DNA of 64,000 nt from CAYUYV01 sp964561475 (GTDB taxonomy: Bacteria; Pseudomonadota; Alphaproteobacteria; JAJFIK01). The position numbers were made by a program, and so were the translations under genes. The stretch is from contig CAZLPU010000016.1 of NCBI GenBank assembly GCA_964561475.1, positions 8,653 through 72,652 on the forward strand. Reading direction: 5' to 3'. This document shows, piece after piece, positions 18,815 through 27,774 of this stretch. How positions within the stretch are numbered: the stretch's first letter is position 1; each line of letters opens with the position of its first letter. Under the pieces are notes generated by a model. That model was not told where the DNA came from, did no database searches, and saw only the letters and a program-made list of their open reading frames with translations.

Positions 18815-18846
18815 TTGACAGTGCGTTCAACTGCCGACCATATTTT
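18815..18846 (+). promoter_or_regulatory. Possible sigma-70 promoter of the outer-membrane protein gene
   Basis: A perfect -35 hexamer TTGACA at 18815-18820 is followed 18 bases later by CATATT (18839-18844), a 4/6 match to the -10 box. It lies about 90 bases before the start at 18932. It was identified by eye only. Confidence 0.3.
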
Positions 18847-18931
18847 GAACCGGTTGCTAACTATCGTTACTACCCGCATTTTTGTTGGTCTTATAGGAAA
18901 TGTCGGCTCAACGGCATCATACGGAATTGTC

Positions 18932-19621
18932 ATGCGCACACTGAAGACTTCCATGGCCTTCATGGCCATTGCACTTGCCCCGGCATCGCTTTTGGCAGAC
19001 ACCGGGTTCCTGAATCTGCCCCTCAAGGACCGGCTGGCCCTCAGCCTTTCTGTCGGCACGACGGGCATTGGCCCGGAACTCCAGTACAAGGCAACCGACC
19101 GGCTGGTGCTGCGGACGGGGTACAATTTCCTGCGCTACGATACCGATGACGACATCGACGATATCGACTACGAGGCAGAGCTGCGCGCGTCGACCTTCCA
19201 TATCGCGGCGGATTATCATCCGTTCAAGAACAGCTTTTTTCTGTCTGGCGGCGCCTATATCGGCGGAAAGTCAGTCAATCTCGACGGTAATGTAAACGAG
19301 CCGGTGGAGATCGGCGATCAGACCTTCACACCGGCAGAGGTCGGCACCTTGACCGGTGAGGTGGACCTGCGCACGGTCGCGCCCTTTACGGGTCTTGGGT
19401 ACAATAATGCCTTCAGCGGCAGCCCGTTCGCGGTCAAAGTGATGGCCGGCGTCATTTTCACGGGCAGCCCGGAGGCGACGCTTTCCTCCAGGGGCGGGAC
19501 GCTGTCCTCGGATCCGACATTGCAGGCCGAACTGAACCAGGAAGAACAGAACCTTGAGGACGATCTCGAGGACTTCCAATTCTATCCCCTGCTCTCGCTC
19601 GGTTTCGGCTACCGGTTCTGA
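18932..19621 (+). CDS. Small outer-membrane beta-barrel protein
   Basis: 229 residues from the ATG at 18932, the first start followed by a signal peptide (M-R-T-L-K-T-S then A-F-M-A-I-A-L-A-P-A-S-L-L-A). The mature part alternates hydrophobic and polar residues in short strands with acidic loops (D-T-D-D-D-I-D-D-I-D-Y) and ends with G-F-G-Y-R-F; a C-terminal Phe is the signal recognised by the BAM insertion machinery. Size suggests an 8-strand barrel similar to OmpW/OmpA-like porins. A glutamate-rich stretch near the end (E-E-Q-N-L-E-D-D-L-E-D) is a likely loop. A good terminator follows at 19778. The specific substrate is unknown. Confidence 0.8.
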   Translation: MRTLKTSMAFMAIALAPASLLADTGFLNLPLKDRLALSLSVGTTGIGPELQYKATDRLVLRTGYNFLRYDTDDDIDDIDYEAELRASTFHIAADYHPFKNSFFLSGGAYIGGKSVNLDGNVNEPVEIGDQTFTPAEVGTLTGEVDLRTVAPFTGLGYNNAFSGSPFAVKVMAGVIFTGSPEATLSSRGGTLSSDPTLQAELNQEEQNLEDDLEDFQFYPLLSLGFGYRF

Positions 19622-19712
19622 CAAAGCTTCCGTCGGTTTGGGGTCAAACCGTTTGGGCAGCCAGCGCTAAGCCGGGCAGGTTGGGATCTGGCACAACCCG
19701 GATCCCACCTCC

Positions 19713-19779
19713 CCTGACCAATTGAGACATTTGACCACCAAGGATCTCGACCACCCGGGACCTCTGACCACCAGGGACC
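19713..19779. repeat. Imperfect 15-17 bp tandem repeat
   Basis: Three to four imperfect copies of a unit like tgaccaccaaggatct (units at about 19732, 19747 and 19763, with a weaker one at 19713) lie between the outer-membrane protein gene and its terminator. They do not encode an obvious peptide in the direction of the neighbouring genes. Confidence 0.55.
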
Positions 19780-19809
19780 TCCAAGCGGCAGCGCTTCGGA
19801 GGTTTTTTT
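19778..19809 (+). terminator. Rho-independent terminator
   Basis: The stem CCTCC-AAGCG / CGCTT-c-GGAGG with a four-base loop is followed by seven Ts. It lies 157 bases after the stop of the outer-membrane protein gene, in the right orientation to end its transcript before the MATE gene. Confidence 0.8.
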
Positions 19810-19904
19810 GTCTCTGATCCGCCGCTGCCTCGCCCTCGACGGCGTTTCTTTTATGCACCTCTCCGACCCAGGCCCATACCTCCCAAGGCCGTTTCTTCTA
19901 TACG

Positions 19905-21341
19905 ATGACGCCCATGACGCTTATGCAGCCAGCACACATCCCCCCGGTCACCCCGCCCAACGCCCCCTGGCGAACCGAACTCGGGCCGTTCCTGCGCATC
20001 GGCATTCCCATGGGGCTGACCCAGCTGCTCCAGTTTTCTTTCGTCATTGTCGATGTGCTGATGATCGGCCGACTTGGTCCGGATCATCTGGCTGCCTCCG
20101 GCGTGGGCGGCATGGTGTGGTTCGCCATGTGGGTGGTTTGCGCGGGACCGATCATTGCCGTGGGGCCGCTGATCTCCCAGGCCATTGGCGCGGACCCGGA
20201 CAATGTCACCGATGTGCGCCATTCGGTGCGCATGGGCCTGTGGGCCGCGGGCCTCAGTGCGCCGATCGGCTTTGTGGTCTTCTTCTTCGCGGACCAAATC
20301 ATCATGGCCCTGGGTCAGCCCTCTGAACTTGCCGCCATGGCCCGGGCCTTTGCCCTCTCCCTGACCCTGGTGCTTCCCCTCTCCCTGGGCACCATGATCC
20401 TGCGGGTGTTCCTGGCACCGTTGACCATGACCCAGATTCCGCTGGTGATCATTGCGGTTGCATCTCTGCTTAATGCGCTCCTGAACTATGTTTTCATCTT
20501 CGGAAATTGGGGGGCGCCCCGGCTTGAACTGGTCGGAGCGGGTCTCGCATCGGTCCTGTCCGAGGCTTTCAAGGTTCTGGCCTTGCTCATTTATATCCGC
20601 TGGGACCGCCGCTCCCGCCGTTTCCATCTGTTCCGGGACTTCTTTGCCCCCCAATGGGACCGGTTGCGGGAGATCGCCCGGCTGGGCTGGCCGATTACCG
20701 TTGAGATTGCACTCTGGAACTATCTCAACATTTCCGCGTTATTTCTTATGGGCCAAGTCGGCGTCCATGAAATGGCAGCGTTCCAGGTGGCCCGGAACAA
20801 TGTCGCCGCCGTTGCCGTGATGTTGCCATTGGGTCTTAGCGGTGCCGGCGCCGTCAGGGTCGGTCTCGCTGCTGGTGCCCGCGACCAGGGCCGGGTGCGC
20901 CAAGCCAGCCTGATCGCCATCATGATCACACCCATGGCCGCCCTGTTGATTGCCGTGCCGTGCATTGTCTGGCCCGAAACTATTGGTGCGTTCTATCTTG
21001 ATCCGAACAAACCCGAGAATGGGAGCGTCCTCGATTTACTCGCGGTGTTCCTGCCCATTGCCGGCCTCTTTTCGTTGCTGGACACGGTGCAGTTCACGGT
21101 GGCGAGCTGTCTGCGAGCCCTCAAGGATGTACGAATGCTGATGATCCTTTCCGCCGCCTGTTACTGGCTCGTGGGCTTTCCCCTGGCGGCATATATGGGG
21201 CTCTATACATCCTTAGGTGCCTATGGCGTCTGGTGGGGGCTGATGGCAGGCCTTGCCACTGGATGTGTGGTTCTCGCCCTGCGGCTGTGGCTGCTCATCC
21301 GCCCACGGCAGGATCCTGAGCCCGCCCCTTGTGTTCCCTGA
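19905..21341 (+). CDS. MATE-family efflux transporter
   Basis: 478 residues with 12 predicted transmembrane helices. The start of the first MATE repeat reads F-L-R-I-G-I-P-M-G-L-T-Q-L, followed by V-D-V-L-M-I-G-R-L-G; the second half repeats the pattern with L-G-W-P-I-T-V-E-I-A-L. Family members exchange Na+ or H+ for cationic drugs or metabolites at the inner membrane (NorM/DinF type). A second in-frame ATG at 19914 is possible. No regulator gene is adjacent. The next operon begins 535 bases downstream. Confidence 0.9.
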   Translation: MTPMTLMQPAHIPPVTPPNAPWRTELGPFLRIGIPMGLTQLLQFSFVIVDVLMIGRLGPDHLAASGVGGMVWFAMWVVCAGPIIAVGPLISQAIGADPDNVTDVRHSVRMGLWAAGLSAPIGFVVFFFADQIIMALGQPSELAAMARAFALSLTLVLPLSLGTMILRVFLAPLTMTQIPLVIIAVASLLNALLNYVFIFGNWGAPRLELVGAGLASVLSEAFKVLALLIYIRWDRRSRRFHLFRDFFAPQWDRLREIARLGWPITVEIALWNYLNISALFLMGQVGVHEMAAFQVARNNVAAVAVMLPLGLSGAGAVRVGLAAGARDQGRVRQASLIAIMITPMAALLIAVPCIVWPETIGAFYLDPNKPENGSVLDLLAVFLPIAGLFSLLDTVQFTVASCLRALKDVRMLMILSAACYWLVGFPLAAYMGLYTSLGAYGVWWGLMAGLATGCVVLALRLWLLIRPRQDPEPAPCVP

Positions 21342-21876
21342 ACGGACGAGGCCCACGCGAAGTTTGCAAAATTTGTGAAACGTTCAAACACCCGGGATTT
21401 CAAGCTCCAGAGTGTTATCCATTGTGCATATTCATCACGATCCCATACCAATCACGGGTAAACATTCCTGTTTCTTTCACGGGATGATCCGCTTGCGCAC
21501 GCAAACATCACCGCACCCCAAAGAGGAGAACACCAGCCCCCATGCCTGCCTTGCATCAGACGTCCTCCGTCAAAGGAATATTGAATCGAGGATCGGCACT
21601 TAAGGAGGGCAAGGGCAGTCTCCGCCGGACCTCACCGCAAGCTGCATTGAACCGGGAAAGCGCGCCTGCCGCGCCCACTCCCTTCCGGAACCGGAACAAG
21701 TGTATTCAACACTGCCTGCCGCAACCAAAGCGAGGCAATGGGACCAAACCTGCCATGAAGCGATCAATAAAACTTCACAAAACCCGGGACACTGCCAAGG
21801 TATATCACGGGTGCACGTCGTAAAATGGCGGGTACGGTAAAACCAGAGCAGATGGCATGTCCGCACGGAGGCAGTC
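21342..21876. other. Intergenic region upstream of the C-P lyase operon
   Basis: 535 bases, lower in GC than the flanks. I see no convincing gene: the longest open frame (21542-21823) has an untypical composition and no family features. The region should hold the phnG promoter; a weak Pho-box-like sequence is noted at 21750-21767. Confidence 0.5.
21750..21767 (+). promoter_or_regulatory. Weak Pho-box-like site
   Basis: CTGCCAT-N4-CGATCAA compared with the PhoB direct repeat CTGTCAT-N4-CTGTCAT matches 6/7 in the first half and only 4/7 in the second. It is placed 110 bases before the phnG start, a sensible distance for phosphate-starvation control, but the match alone is not significant. Confidence 0.2.
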
Positions 21877-22359
21877 TTGACAGCCCATGATCCCGGCGAT
21901 GCTGCCGGACATCACAGTATTGCGGCCCGTCAACGTTGGATGTCCGTCCTGGCACGGTCGCGTTATGAGGACCTTGCGGACAATTGGTCCGCCCTCTCCC
22001 TAATGCCGGAGTATCGGGTTCTGCGGGGTCCGGAACCGGGGCTGGTCATGACAAGAGGGCGCATTGGCGGCACCGGTAATCCCTTCAATCTTGGCGAAAT
22101 GACGGTCACCCGCTGTAGTGTGCAGCTCGGGAATGGGCTCATCGGTCATGCTTATGTTCCAGGCCGCTCAAAGCCCCATGCTCTTACCGCAGCCCTGATT
22201 GACGCGCTCATGCAAGGGGCGGATGCGGATCATCTTGAAGCCGTCCTTATCGCCCCTTTGGCCGCCATTCTTCAGGCTGAAAGAGACAAGGGCGCCAGAA
22301 AGGCCGCCGCGACCAAAGTCGACTTCTTCACCATGGCCCGGACGACAACGCCGAAATGA
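21877..22359 (+). CDS. phnG: C-P lyase subunit PhnG
   Basis: 160 residues from a TTG start supported by GGAGG five bases upstream; no in-frame ATG fits. Family features include A-R-Q-R-W-M-S-V-L-A-R near the start, R-G-R-I-G-G-T-G-N-P-F-N-L-G-E-M-T-V-T-R in the middle and G-H-A-Y-V-P-G-R later. With PhnH, PhnI and PhnL, PhnG helps form alpha-D-ribose 1-methylphosphonate 5-triphosphate from methylphosphonate and ATP in the PhnGHIJ core complex. It is first in phnGHIJKLM and overlaps an ATG (22356) by ATGA, although the next gene more likely starts at 22371. The TTG may lower its translation relative to downstream genes. Confidence 0.93.
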   Translation: MTAHDPGDAAGHHSIAARQRWMSVLARSRYEDLADNWSALSLMPEYRVLRGPEPGLVMTRGRIGGTGNPFNLGEMTVTRCSVQLGNGLIGHAYVPGRSKPHALTAALIDALMQGADADHLEAVLIAPLAAILQAERDKGARKAAATKVDFFTMARTTTPK

Positions 22360-22370
22360 GGGAGACGGAC

Positions 22371-22961
22371 ATGGCGGTATCCCATCCATTGACCGGTGGT
22401 TTCTCTAACGCAGCCCTGGACGCCCAGAAAGCCTTCCGTACCCTGCTTGAAGCCTGGGCGCGGCCCGGTACCCGCGCCGTGCTGTCTGGACTTGGCGAGA
22501 CACCATCCTCCCTTGACGAAGCCAGCGCCATCATCGCTCTCACCCTGATTGATCAGGATACACCGGTATGGCTTTCCCCCCATTGTCTTGGTTCGGCGGA
22601 TTGGCTGCGCTTCCATTGCGGCTGTCCCATCAGAGACGAGCGGGGTGCTGCCGCTTTTGCTTTCCTGCATGCCGATGAACTTGATGACATTCAGGACTTC
22701 AATCCGGGCACGGCCATTGCACCGGACGAGGGGGCAACCCTTGTTCTGCATACTGCCGGTTTGGATTGGGGTCTGCCCGTGACCCTGACCGGCCCTGGCA
22801 TAAAAGATGCCCGCACCGCCCGTCCCCTGGGTCTGCCAAGGGCATTCTGGGGGCAGCGCGCAGGGCTAGCGCGGCTTTACCCCGCCGGCCTTGACGTGAT
22901 CATGACCAGCGGGTCGGAGGCCATGTGCCTGCCCCGTACCACAAAAGTTCACTGGGAGTAG
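22371..22961 (+). CDS. phnH: C-P lyase subunit PhnH
   Basis: 196 residues; ATG at 22371 has GGGAG six bases upstream and is preferred over the overlapping ATG at 22356. PhnH signatures are visible: G-G-F-x-N-A-A-L-D-A-Q-K-A-F-R at the N-terminus, E-A-W-A-R-P-G, and D-V-I-M-T-S-G near the C-terminus. PhnH is a non-catalytic PLP-transferase-fold subunit that docks on PhnJ in the core complex. It is 12 bases after phnG and 7 before phnI. Confidence 0.93.
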   Translation: MAVSHPLTGGFSNAALDAQKAFRTLLEAWARPGTRAVLSGLGETPSSLDEASAIIALTLIDQDTPVWLSPHCLGSADWLRFHCGCPIRDERGAAAFAFLHADELDDIQDFNPGTAIAPDEGATLVLHTAGLDWGLPVTLTGPGIKDARTARPLGLPRAFWGQRAGLARLYPAGLDVIMTSGSEAMCLPRTTKVHWE

Positions 22962-22967
22962 CGCGCC

Positions 22968-24125
22968 ATGGCCTATGTCGCGACCAAGGGCGGCGAAAAG
23001 GCGATTGCCGCCGCCCACGCCTATCTGGATGAAGTGCGCCGGGGCGATCCGGCGGTGGCGGAACTGACCATTGATCAGATCCGGGAACAGATGCCCAGGG
23101 CCGTGGACCGGGTCATGGGGGAAGGGTCCTGCTATGACCGGGATCTGGCGGCCCTGGCCATCAAGCAGGCCATGGGCGATCTTCCCGAGGCGGTCTTTCT
23201 CCTGCGCGCCTACCGGACCACCCTGCCCCGCTTCGGCGCAACCTTGCCCATGGACACCCAATCCATGGCCGTGCGGCGCCGGGTTTCGGCAGCCTACAAA
23301 GACCTGCCCGGAGGACAGATTCTGGGCCCCACGTTCGATTACACCCACCGACTGCTTAATTTCAAGCTGGCAGCGGACGGCAACGATCCCCAGCCTGCGG
23401 CCATGGCCAGCGATCCGCTCCCTGAAAAGCTGCCGACCATTGCGGACACGATGCGCTCGGACGATCTTCTGGAAAATCCGGTCAGTGACGATCAATCCTC
23501 CTCACAGGAGGCGCAACCCTATGATCTGACCCGCCAGCCCATGCGCTTTCCCGCCGGCCGGGACCAGCGGCTCCAGGCGCTGGCCCGGGGGGATGAAGGG
23601 TTCCTTCTGGGTACCGCCTATTCCACCATGCGCGGTTTCGGCTCGACCCATCCCCTCTGCGGTGAAATCCGCATGGGGGAAGCCGCCATTGAATTTGCGC
23701 CCGAAGAGCTTGGCTTCCCTGTGCATATTGCCGATGTGACGGTCACGGAATGCCAAATGATTGCCACACCCCATTCCGACGGGGAAACGCCTCCGCGCCT
23801 GACCCTGGGCTATGGCCTCGTATTCGGTCACGCGGAGCGCAAGGCCATGTCCATGGCCATTGCGGACCGGGCTTTGAGGGGCCGGGAACTGGGCAAGGAG
23901 CCCGCCTTCCCCGTGGAGGATGAGGAATTCATGCTCTATCACAGCGACAATCTGGAAGCCGCCGGCTTCGTGGAGCATCTCAAACTGCCCCATTATGTGG
24001 ACTTCCAGGCCAGTCTCCAGAACCTGCGCCACCAACGCAAGCGCTGGGAAGATCAGAAAGCGGCCCTCGATGCCGGCTCCTCCCGGGACACTCCGTCCGG
24101 CGGCGGAAAGGAGCCCCACAAATGA
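22968..24125 (+). CDS. phnI: C-P lyase subunit PhnI
   Basis: 385 residues (E. coli PhnI is about 354). The start M-A-Y-V-A-T-K-G-G-E-K-A-I matches the family, as do Q-I-R-E-Q-M, S-C-Y-D-R-D-L-A-A-L-A-I-K-Q-A and L-R-A-Y-R-T-T-L-P-R. PhnI is the nucleosidase subunit that, with PhnG, H and L, moves the phosphonate onto the ribose C1 of ATP and releases adenine. The last ~35 residues are charged and extra compared with the enterobacterial protein. The stop overlaps the phnJ start by ATGA, indicating coupled translation. Confidence 0.94.
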   Translation: MAYVATKGGEKAIAAAHAYLDEVRRGDPAVAELTIDQIREQMPRAVDRVMGEGSCYDRDLAALAIKQAMGDLPEAVFLLRAYRTTLPRFGATLPMDTQSMAVRRRVSAAYKDLPGGQILGPTFDYTHRLLNFKLAADGNDPQPAAMASDPLPEKLPTIADTMRSDDLLENPVSDDQSSSQEAQPYDLTRQPMRFPAGRDQRLQALARGDEGFLLGTAYSTMRGFGSTHPLCGEIRMGEAAIEFAPEELGFPVHIADVTVTECQMIATPHSDGETPPRLTLGYGLVFGHAERKAMSMAIADRALRGRELGKEPAFPVEDEEFMLYHSDNLEAAGFVEHLKLPHYVDFQASLQNLRHQRKRWEDQKAALDAGSSRDTPSGGGKEPHK

Positions 24126-25081
24126 TCAGTCAGGATAGGATCGCAAGGCAGAATAAGGTGATGGGGCAGGATGGCTCCATGGGGGATGACAGCCTTCCCG
24201 CTACGGAAGAAGGCTATAACTTCGCCTATCTGGACGAGGCCACCAAGCGGATGATCCGCAGGGTGATCCTGAAGGCTCTGGCGGTACCCGGTTATCAGGT
24301 CCCATTCGGATCGCGGGAAATGCCCATGCCCTATGGCTGGGGCACCGGCGGTGTCCAGCTCACCGCCTCCCTGATCGGCCCCGGTGATGTCTTCAAATGT
24401 ATCGATCAAGGGGCGGACGACACCACGAATGCGGTCTCGATCAAGGCATTTTTCCGGCGTGTTGCCGATGTTCCCGGAACGGAGGACACCGCTTCTGCCA
24501 CCATCATCCAGACCCGCCACAGGGTACCGGAAGTCCCCCTGACGGAAGGCCAGATCCTCGTCTATCAGGTCCCCATGCCCGAACCCTTGCGGATGCTGGA
24601 GCCGCGGGAGCAGGAGACCCGGGCCATGCATGGCTATGAGGAATACGGCCTTCAGTATGTCGCGCTCTATGAGGATGTGACCTATTCCGGGCGCATCTCG
24701 TCCATGGCCGGTTATCCGGTGAAGACAAACTTCCGCCATGTGATGACACCGTCGCCCATTCCAAGCTACGACAATCCGAAACTCCATCAGTGTCAGGCCA
24801 TTCAGTTGTTCGGCGCCGGGCGGGAGAAGCGGATCTACGCCGTGCCACCCTATACGGATGTCCGCAGTCTGGATTTCGAGGACAAGCCATTCACCATCCA
24901 AAGCTGGACCCTGCCCTGCGCCCTGTGCGGATCCCGGGAAAGCTACCTGGATGAGGTGGTGATCGATGACCAGGGCGGCCGCATGTATGTTTGCTCGGAC
25001 ACGAATTATTGCGCCAACCGCCGCGCACGTGGATTTCGAGGCCCAGCCATGATCTCCAGTGACGGGAATCCCATGCCATGA
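24122..25081 (+). CDS. phnJ: C-P lyase catalytic radical-SAM subunit PhnJ
   Basis: 319 residues, ~40 longer than E. coli PhnJ mainly at the N-terminus. The conserved cysteines are present: C-A-L-C-G-S near residue 260 and Y-V-C-S-D-T-N-Y-C near 290. Three hold the 4Fe-4S cluster and one forms the thiyl radical that breaks the carbon-phosphorus bond, giving methane (from methylphosphonate) and ribose cyclic phosphate. G-Y-N-F-A-Y-L-D-E-x-x-K-R-M-I-R-R at the N-terminus is also typical. Overlaps phnI and phnK by four bases each. Confidence 0.95.
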   Translation: MISQDRIARQNKVMGQDGSMGDDSLPATEEGYNFAYLDEATKRMIRRVILKALAVPGYQVPFGSREMPMPYGWGTGGVQLTASLIGPGDVFKCIDQGADDTTNAVSIKAFFRRVADVPGTEDTASATIIQTRHRVPEVPLTEGQILVYQVPMPEPLRMLEPREQETRAMHGYEEYGLQYVALYEDVTYSGRISSMAGYPVKTNFRHVMTPSPIPSYDNPKLHQCQAIQLFGAGREKRIYAVPPYTDVRSLDFEDKPFTIQSWTLPCALCGSRESYLDEVVIDDQGGRMYVCSDTNYCANRRARGFRGPAMISSDGNPMP

Positions 25082-25893
25082 ACGCCGGGCCCCATTCAAC
25101 CCAGGTTCAAAGGTCGTGTGATGACGACCAGTTGATCCTCCGTGCAGATCAGGTCGGCAAACGCTTCGGTCTGGTGACGGCCTGCCAGGATGTCAGCTTC
25201 GACCTGCACCGGGGCGAAGTGATTGGCATTGTCGGCGAGAGCGGATCCGGCAAGACCACCCTGCTGCGCTGCCTTGCAGGGCTTCTTCCGCCCACGGTGG
25301 GCCGCGTCCTGTTCCAGGACGAAAACGGCGCGGCGCTGGATCTCAACGCCCTCAACGAACCGGACCGGCGGCGTCTGCGCCGGGAAGCTTTCGGCTTTGT
25401 TCACCAGAATCCCAGAGACGGCTTGCGTGGCTGGATTTCCGCGGGCGGAAACATTGCCGAACCATTGCTCAACCTCGGCGACCGCCACTATGAAACCATG
25501 CGCCGGGCCGCCCTCGAGTGGATGGAGCGTGTGGAACTGGATACACAGCGGATCGATCATCGCCCTGCACAATTTTCCGGCGGCATGCAGCAGCGGGTTC
25601 AGATTGCCCGCAGCCTGATACACGGTCCACGGATCGTCTTCATGGACGAACCGACCGGCGGCCTTGATGTCTCCGTTCAGGCCCGCCTTCTCGATACCCT
25701 GCGCAATCTCGTGCGCACCTTGTCCCTTTCCGCGATCATCGTGACCCATGATTTGGGCGTTGCCCGCCTTCTGGCAGACCGTCTGATCGTCATGAAGGAT
25801 GGCCGCGTTGTTGAAACAGGGATTACGGATCAGGTCCTTGACGATCCTCAGCATGCCTATACTCAACTTCTCGTCTCAGCGGTGTTGCACTGA
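25078..25893 (+). CDS. phnK: C-P lyase-associated ABC ATPase PhnK
   Basis: 271 residues. Walker A G-E-S-G-S-G-K-T-T (~55-63), signature F-S-G-G-M-Q-Q-R-V-Q-I-A-R, Walker B I-V-F-M-D-E-P-T-G-G-L-D and the H-loop T-H-D-L-G-V are intact. PhnK resembles peptide-transporter ATPases but has no permease; it binds the PhnGHIJ core and is needed for phosphonate breakdown in vivo. The N-terminus has an extra ~20 residues before the first strand. The stop shares its last base with the phnL ATG. Confidence 0.94.
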   Translation: MNAGPHSTQVQRSCDDDQLILRADQVGKRFGLVTACQDVSFDLHRGEVIGIVGESGSGKTTLLRCLAGLLPPTVGRVLFQDENGAALDLNALNEPDRRRLRREAFGFVHQNPRDGLRGWISAGGNIAEPLLNLGDRHYETMRRAALEWMERVELDTQRIDHRPAQFSGGMQQRVQIARSLIHGPRIVFMDEPTGGLDVSVQARLLDTLRNLVRTLSLSAIIVTHDLGVARLLADRLIVMKDGRVVETGITDQVLDDPQHAYTQLLVSAVLH

Positions 25894-26600
25894 TGGCTGA
25901 ACCAATCCTCGAAGCGCGCGCCTTGGACAAGAGCTTTGTGCTGCACAATCAAGGGGGTGTGCAGATCCACGTGTTCGATGGTCTCAATCTTGTGGTTGAG
26001 CCAGGAGAATGCGTGGTTCTCTCGGGGCCGTCCGGTACCGGAAAATCCACCCTGATGCGGGCCATCTACGGCAACTATCTCATCAGCGAGGGCTCCTTGA
26101 CCCTGCGCCACCGGGGAACACCCATCGACCTTGCCGGGATTGATCCCGGACCACTACGGAGGATCCGACGGGAGACCATGGGCTATGTGTCCCAGTTCCT
26201 CCGGGTGATCCCACGGGTCGCGACCATCGATCTGGTCATGGAACCCATGATGCTTCAGGGGGCTGACGAGGCATTGAGCCGTGACCGGGCACAAGACCTC
26301 CTGACCCGGCTCAATCTGCCCCGGGGCCATTGGGATCTTCCCCCGGCGACCTTTTCTGGCGGGGAGCAGCAACGGGTGAATGTGGCCCGGGGCTTCGGTC
26401 CGGTCTTTCCCTTGATGCTCCTGGATGAACCCACCGCCTCCCTCGATGCGGTCAATCGGGATGTGGTCATCGACTTGATCCGGGAGCGTCTGAAAAGCGG
26501 CGCCGCCGTGATCGGCATTTTCCACGACCAGGCGGTCCGCGAAGCCCTTGAAGCCCGGATTTTCGACATGACCGCTTTCCGTCCTGCGCCAGAAAAATGA
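25893..26600 (+). CDS. phnL: C-P lyase-associated ABC ATPase PhnL
   Basis: 235 residues. Walker A G-P-S-G-T-G-K-S-T (~48-56), signature F-S-G-G-E-Q-Q-R-V-N-V-A-R and Walker B L-M-L-L-D-E-P-T-A-S-L-D are present. It is closer to lipoprotein-release ATPases of the LolD type than to importers. PhnL pairs with PhnK on the core complex and is required for the first step of the pathway together with PhnG, H and I. Start codon overlaps the phnK stop (TGATG). Confidence 0.94.
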   Translation: MAEPILEARALDKSFVLHNQGGVQIHVFDGLNLVVEPGECVVLSGPSGTGKSTLMRAIYGNYLISEGSLTLRHRGTPIDLAGIDPGPLRRIRRETMGYVSQFLRVIPRVATIDLVMEPMMLQGADEALSRDRAQDLLTRLNLPRGHWDLPPATFSGGEQQRVNVARGFGPVFPLMLLDEPTASLDAVNRDVVIDLIRERLKSGAAVIGIFHDQAVREALEARIFDMTAFRPAPEK

Positions 26601-26609
26601 GACCACGCC

Positions 26610-27758
26610 ATGGAAACCGTATTCACCAATGCCATCATTGTCACCCCTGACGAGACCTTCCCAGGCCGTGTTCTGGTCCGCGACGGCACCATTGTTGATG
26701 TGGATACAAGTCTCTCATCCGTCTCCGGAGCGGTGGACTGTGAAGGTGACTTCATCATTCCCGGCTTGGTCGATATTCATACGGATAATCTGGAAAAGCA
26801 CTATCAGCCCCGGCCCGGGGTCACATGGGACCCGGTAGGCGCGGCCATCGCCCATGACGCCCAGATGGCGGCCGCCGGTGTCACCACCGTGTTCGACTCC
26901 CTTTCCCTATACGGAGTGAAAGGCGGATTTGACCGGGGCGAGAACCTTGCCCCCATGATCAGAGGCATTGACGAGGCGGAAGCATTCGGTCTTTTACGGA
27001 TCGACCACAGACTGCACCTCCGGTGCGAGGTATCCACACCGTCGGTGCTCGAAACCCTCGCCGCCCATCTGGACAATCCGCGCCTCGGCCTGCTCTCCAT
27101 CATGGATCACACGCCGGGCCAACGTCAGATGCGCAATGTGACCATGGAAGAGTTTGATACGGTCCTTGCCAATTCCGACCGTTCCCCGGAGGAGATTGCC
27201 CGTCTGCAGGCGGAGTTCCGGGACCGGGCCAAGGCATCCTTCCGGGGCGCGAACCGCCAGGATGTGGCCCGGGCTGCCAAGCGCACGGCCACGCCCCTGG
27301 CCTCCCATGACGATGAAACCCCGGATCATGTGGATATGGCCTGTACGGAAGGGGCCACTATATCCGAGTTTCCCGTCACCCTGGAAGCCGCACGGATGGC
27401 CAAACAACGGTCCCTCCATGTCGTCATGGGTGCGCCAAACCTGCTGCGGGGCGGATCCCATTCCGGCAATGTCTCGGTTGCCGAGGTGGCACAGGCCGGC
27501 GCTCTCGATGGTCTCGCGTCAGACTATCTGCCCCTGTCCATGATCCGCGCAGCCTTTACCCTGATCACCGAACCCTTCAACTGGTCCCTGGGTCAGGCCA
27601 TCGCAACGGTCACGAAGGCGCCCGCCACGGCGGCCGGTCTCACCGATCGGGGCGAAATCGGTCTTGGTCTGCGAGCGGATCTTGTCCGGGTACGCCGGGC
27701 GGATAATGGCTGGCCCCATATTCGCGGGGTTTGGCACCAGGGTGTTCGGGTCGTCTGA
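26610..27758 (+). CDS. phnM: Ribose 1-methylphosphonate 5-triphosphate diphosphatase PhnM
   Basis: 382 residues of the amidohydrolase fold. The metal-binding first strand reads P-G-L-V-D-I-H-T-D-N-L-E-K-H-Y-Q-P-R-P-G-V, with further ligands in S-I-M-D-H-T-P-G-Q and A-S-H-D-D-E-T. PhnM removes pyrophosphate from the triphosphate formed by PhnGHIL, giving the substrate of PhnJ. It closes the operon; phnN and phnP, which handle later steps in E. coli, do not follow. It converges on the acyltransferase gene with 16 bases between stops. Confidence 0.95.
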   Translation: METVFTNAIIVTPDETFPGRVLVRDGTIVDVDTSLSSVSGAVDCEGDFIIPGLVDIHTDNLEKHYQPRPGVTWDPVGAAIAHDAQMAAAGVTTVFDSLSLYGVKGGFDRGENLAPMIRGIDEAEAFGLLRIDHRLHLRCEVSTPSVLETLAAHLDNPRLGLLSIMDHTPGQRQMRNVTMEEFDTVLANSDRSPEEIARLQAEFRDRAKASFRGANRQDVARAAKRTATPLASHDDETPDHVDMACTEGATISEFPVTLEAARMAKQRSLHVVMGAPNLLRGGSHSGNVSVAEVAQAGALDGLASDYLPLSMIRAAFTLITEPFNWSLGQAIATVTKAPATAAGLTDRGEIGLGLRADLVRVRRADNGWPHIRGVWHQGVRVV

Positions 27759-27774
27759 CCCGGGGGTGATAGGG

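Noticed and set aside
21542..21823. Possible 93-residue gene before phnG
   Set aside because: Lysine/Arg-rich and without homology features; the upstream AGGAG is too far from the ATG. Better explained as promoter region.
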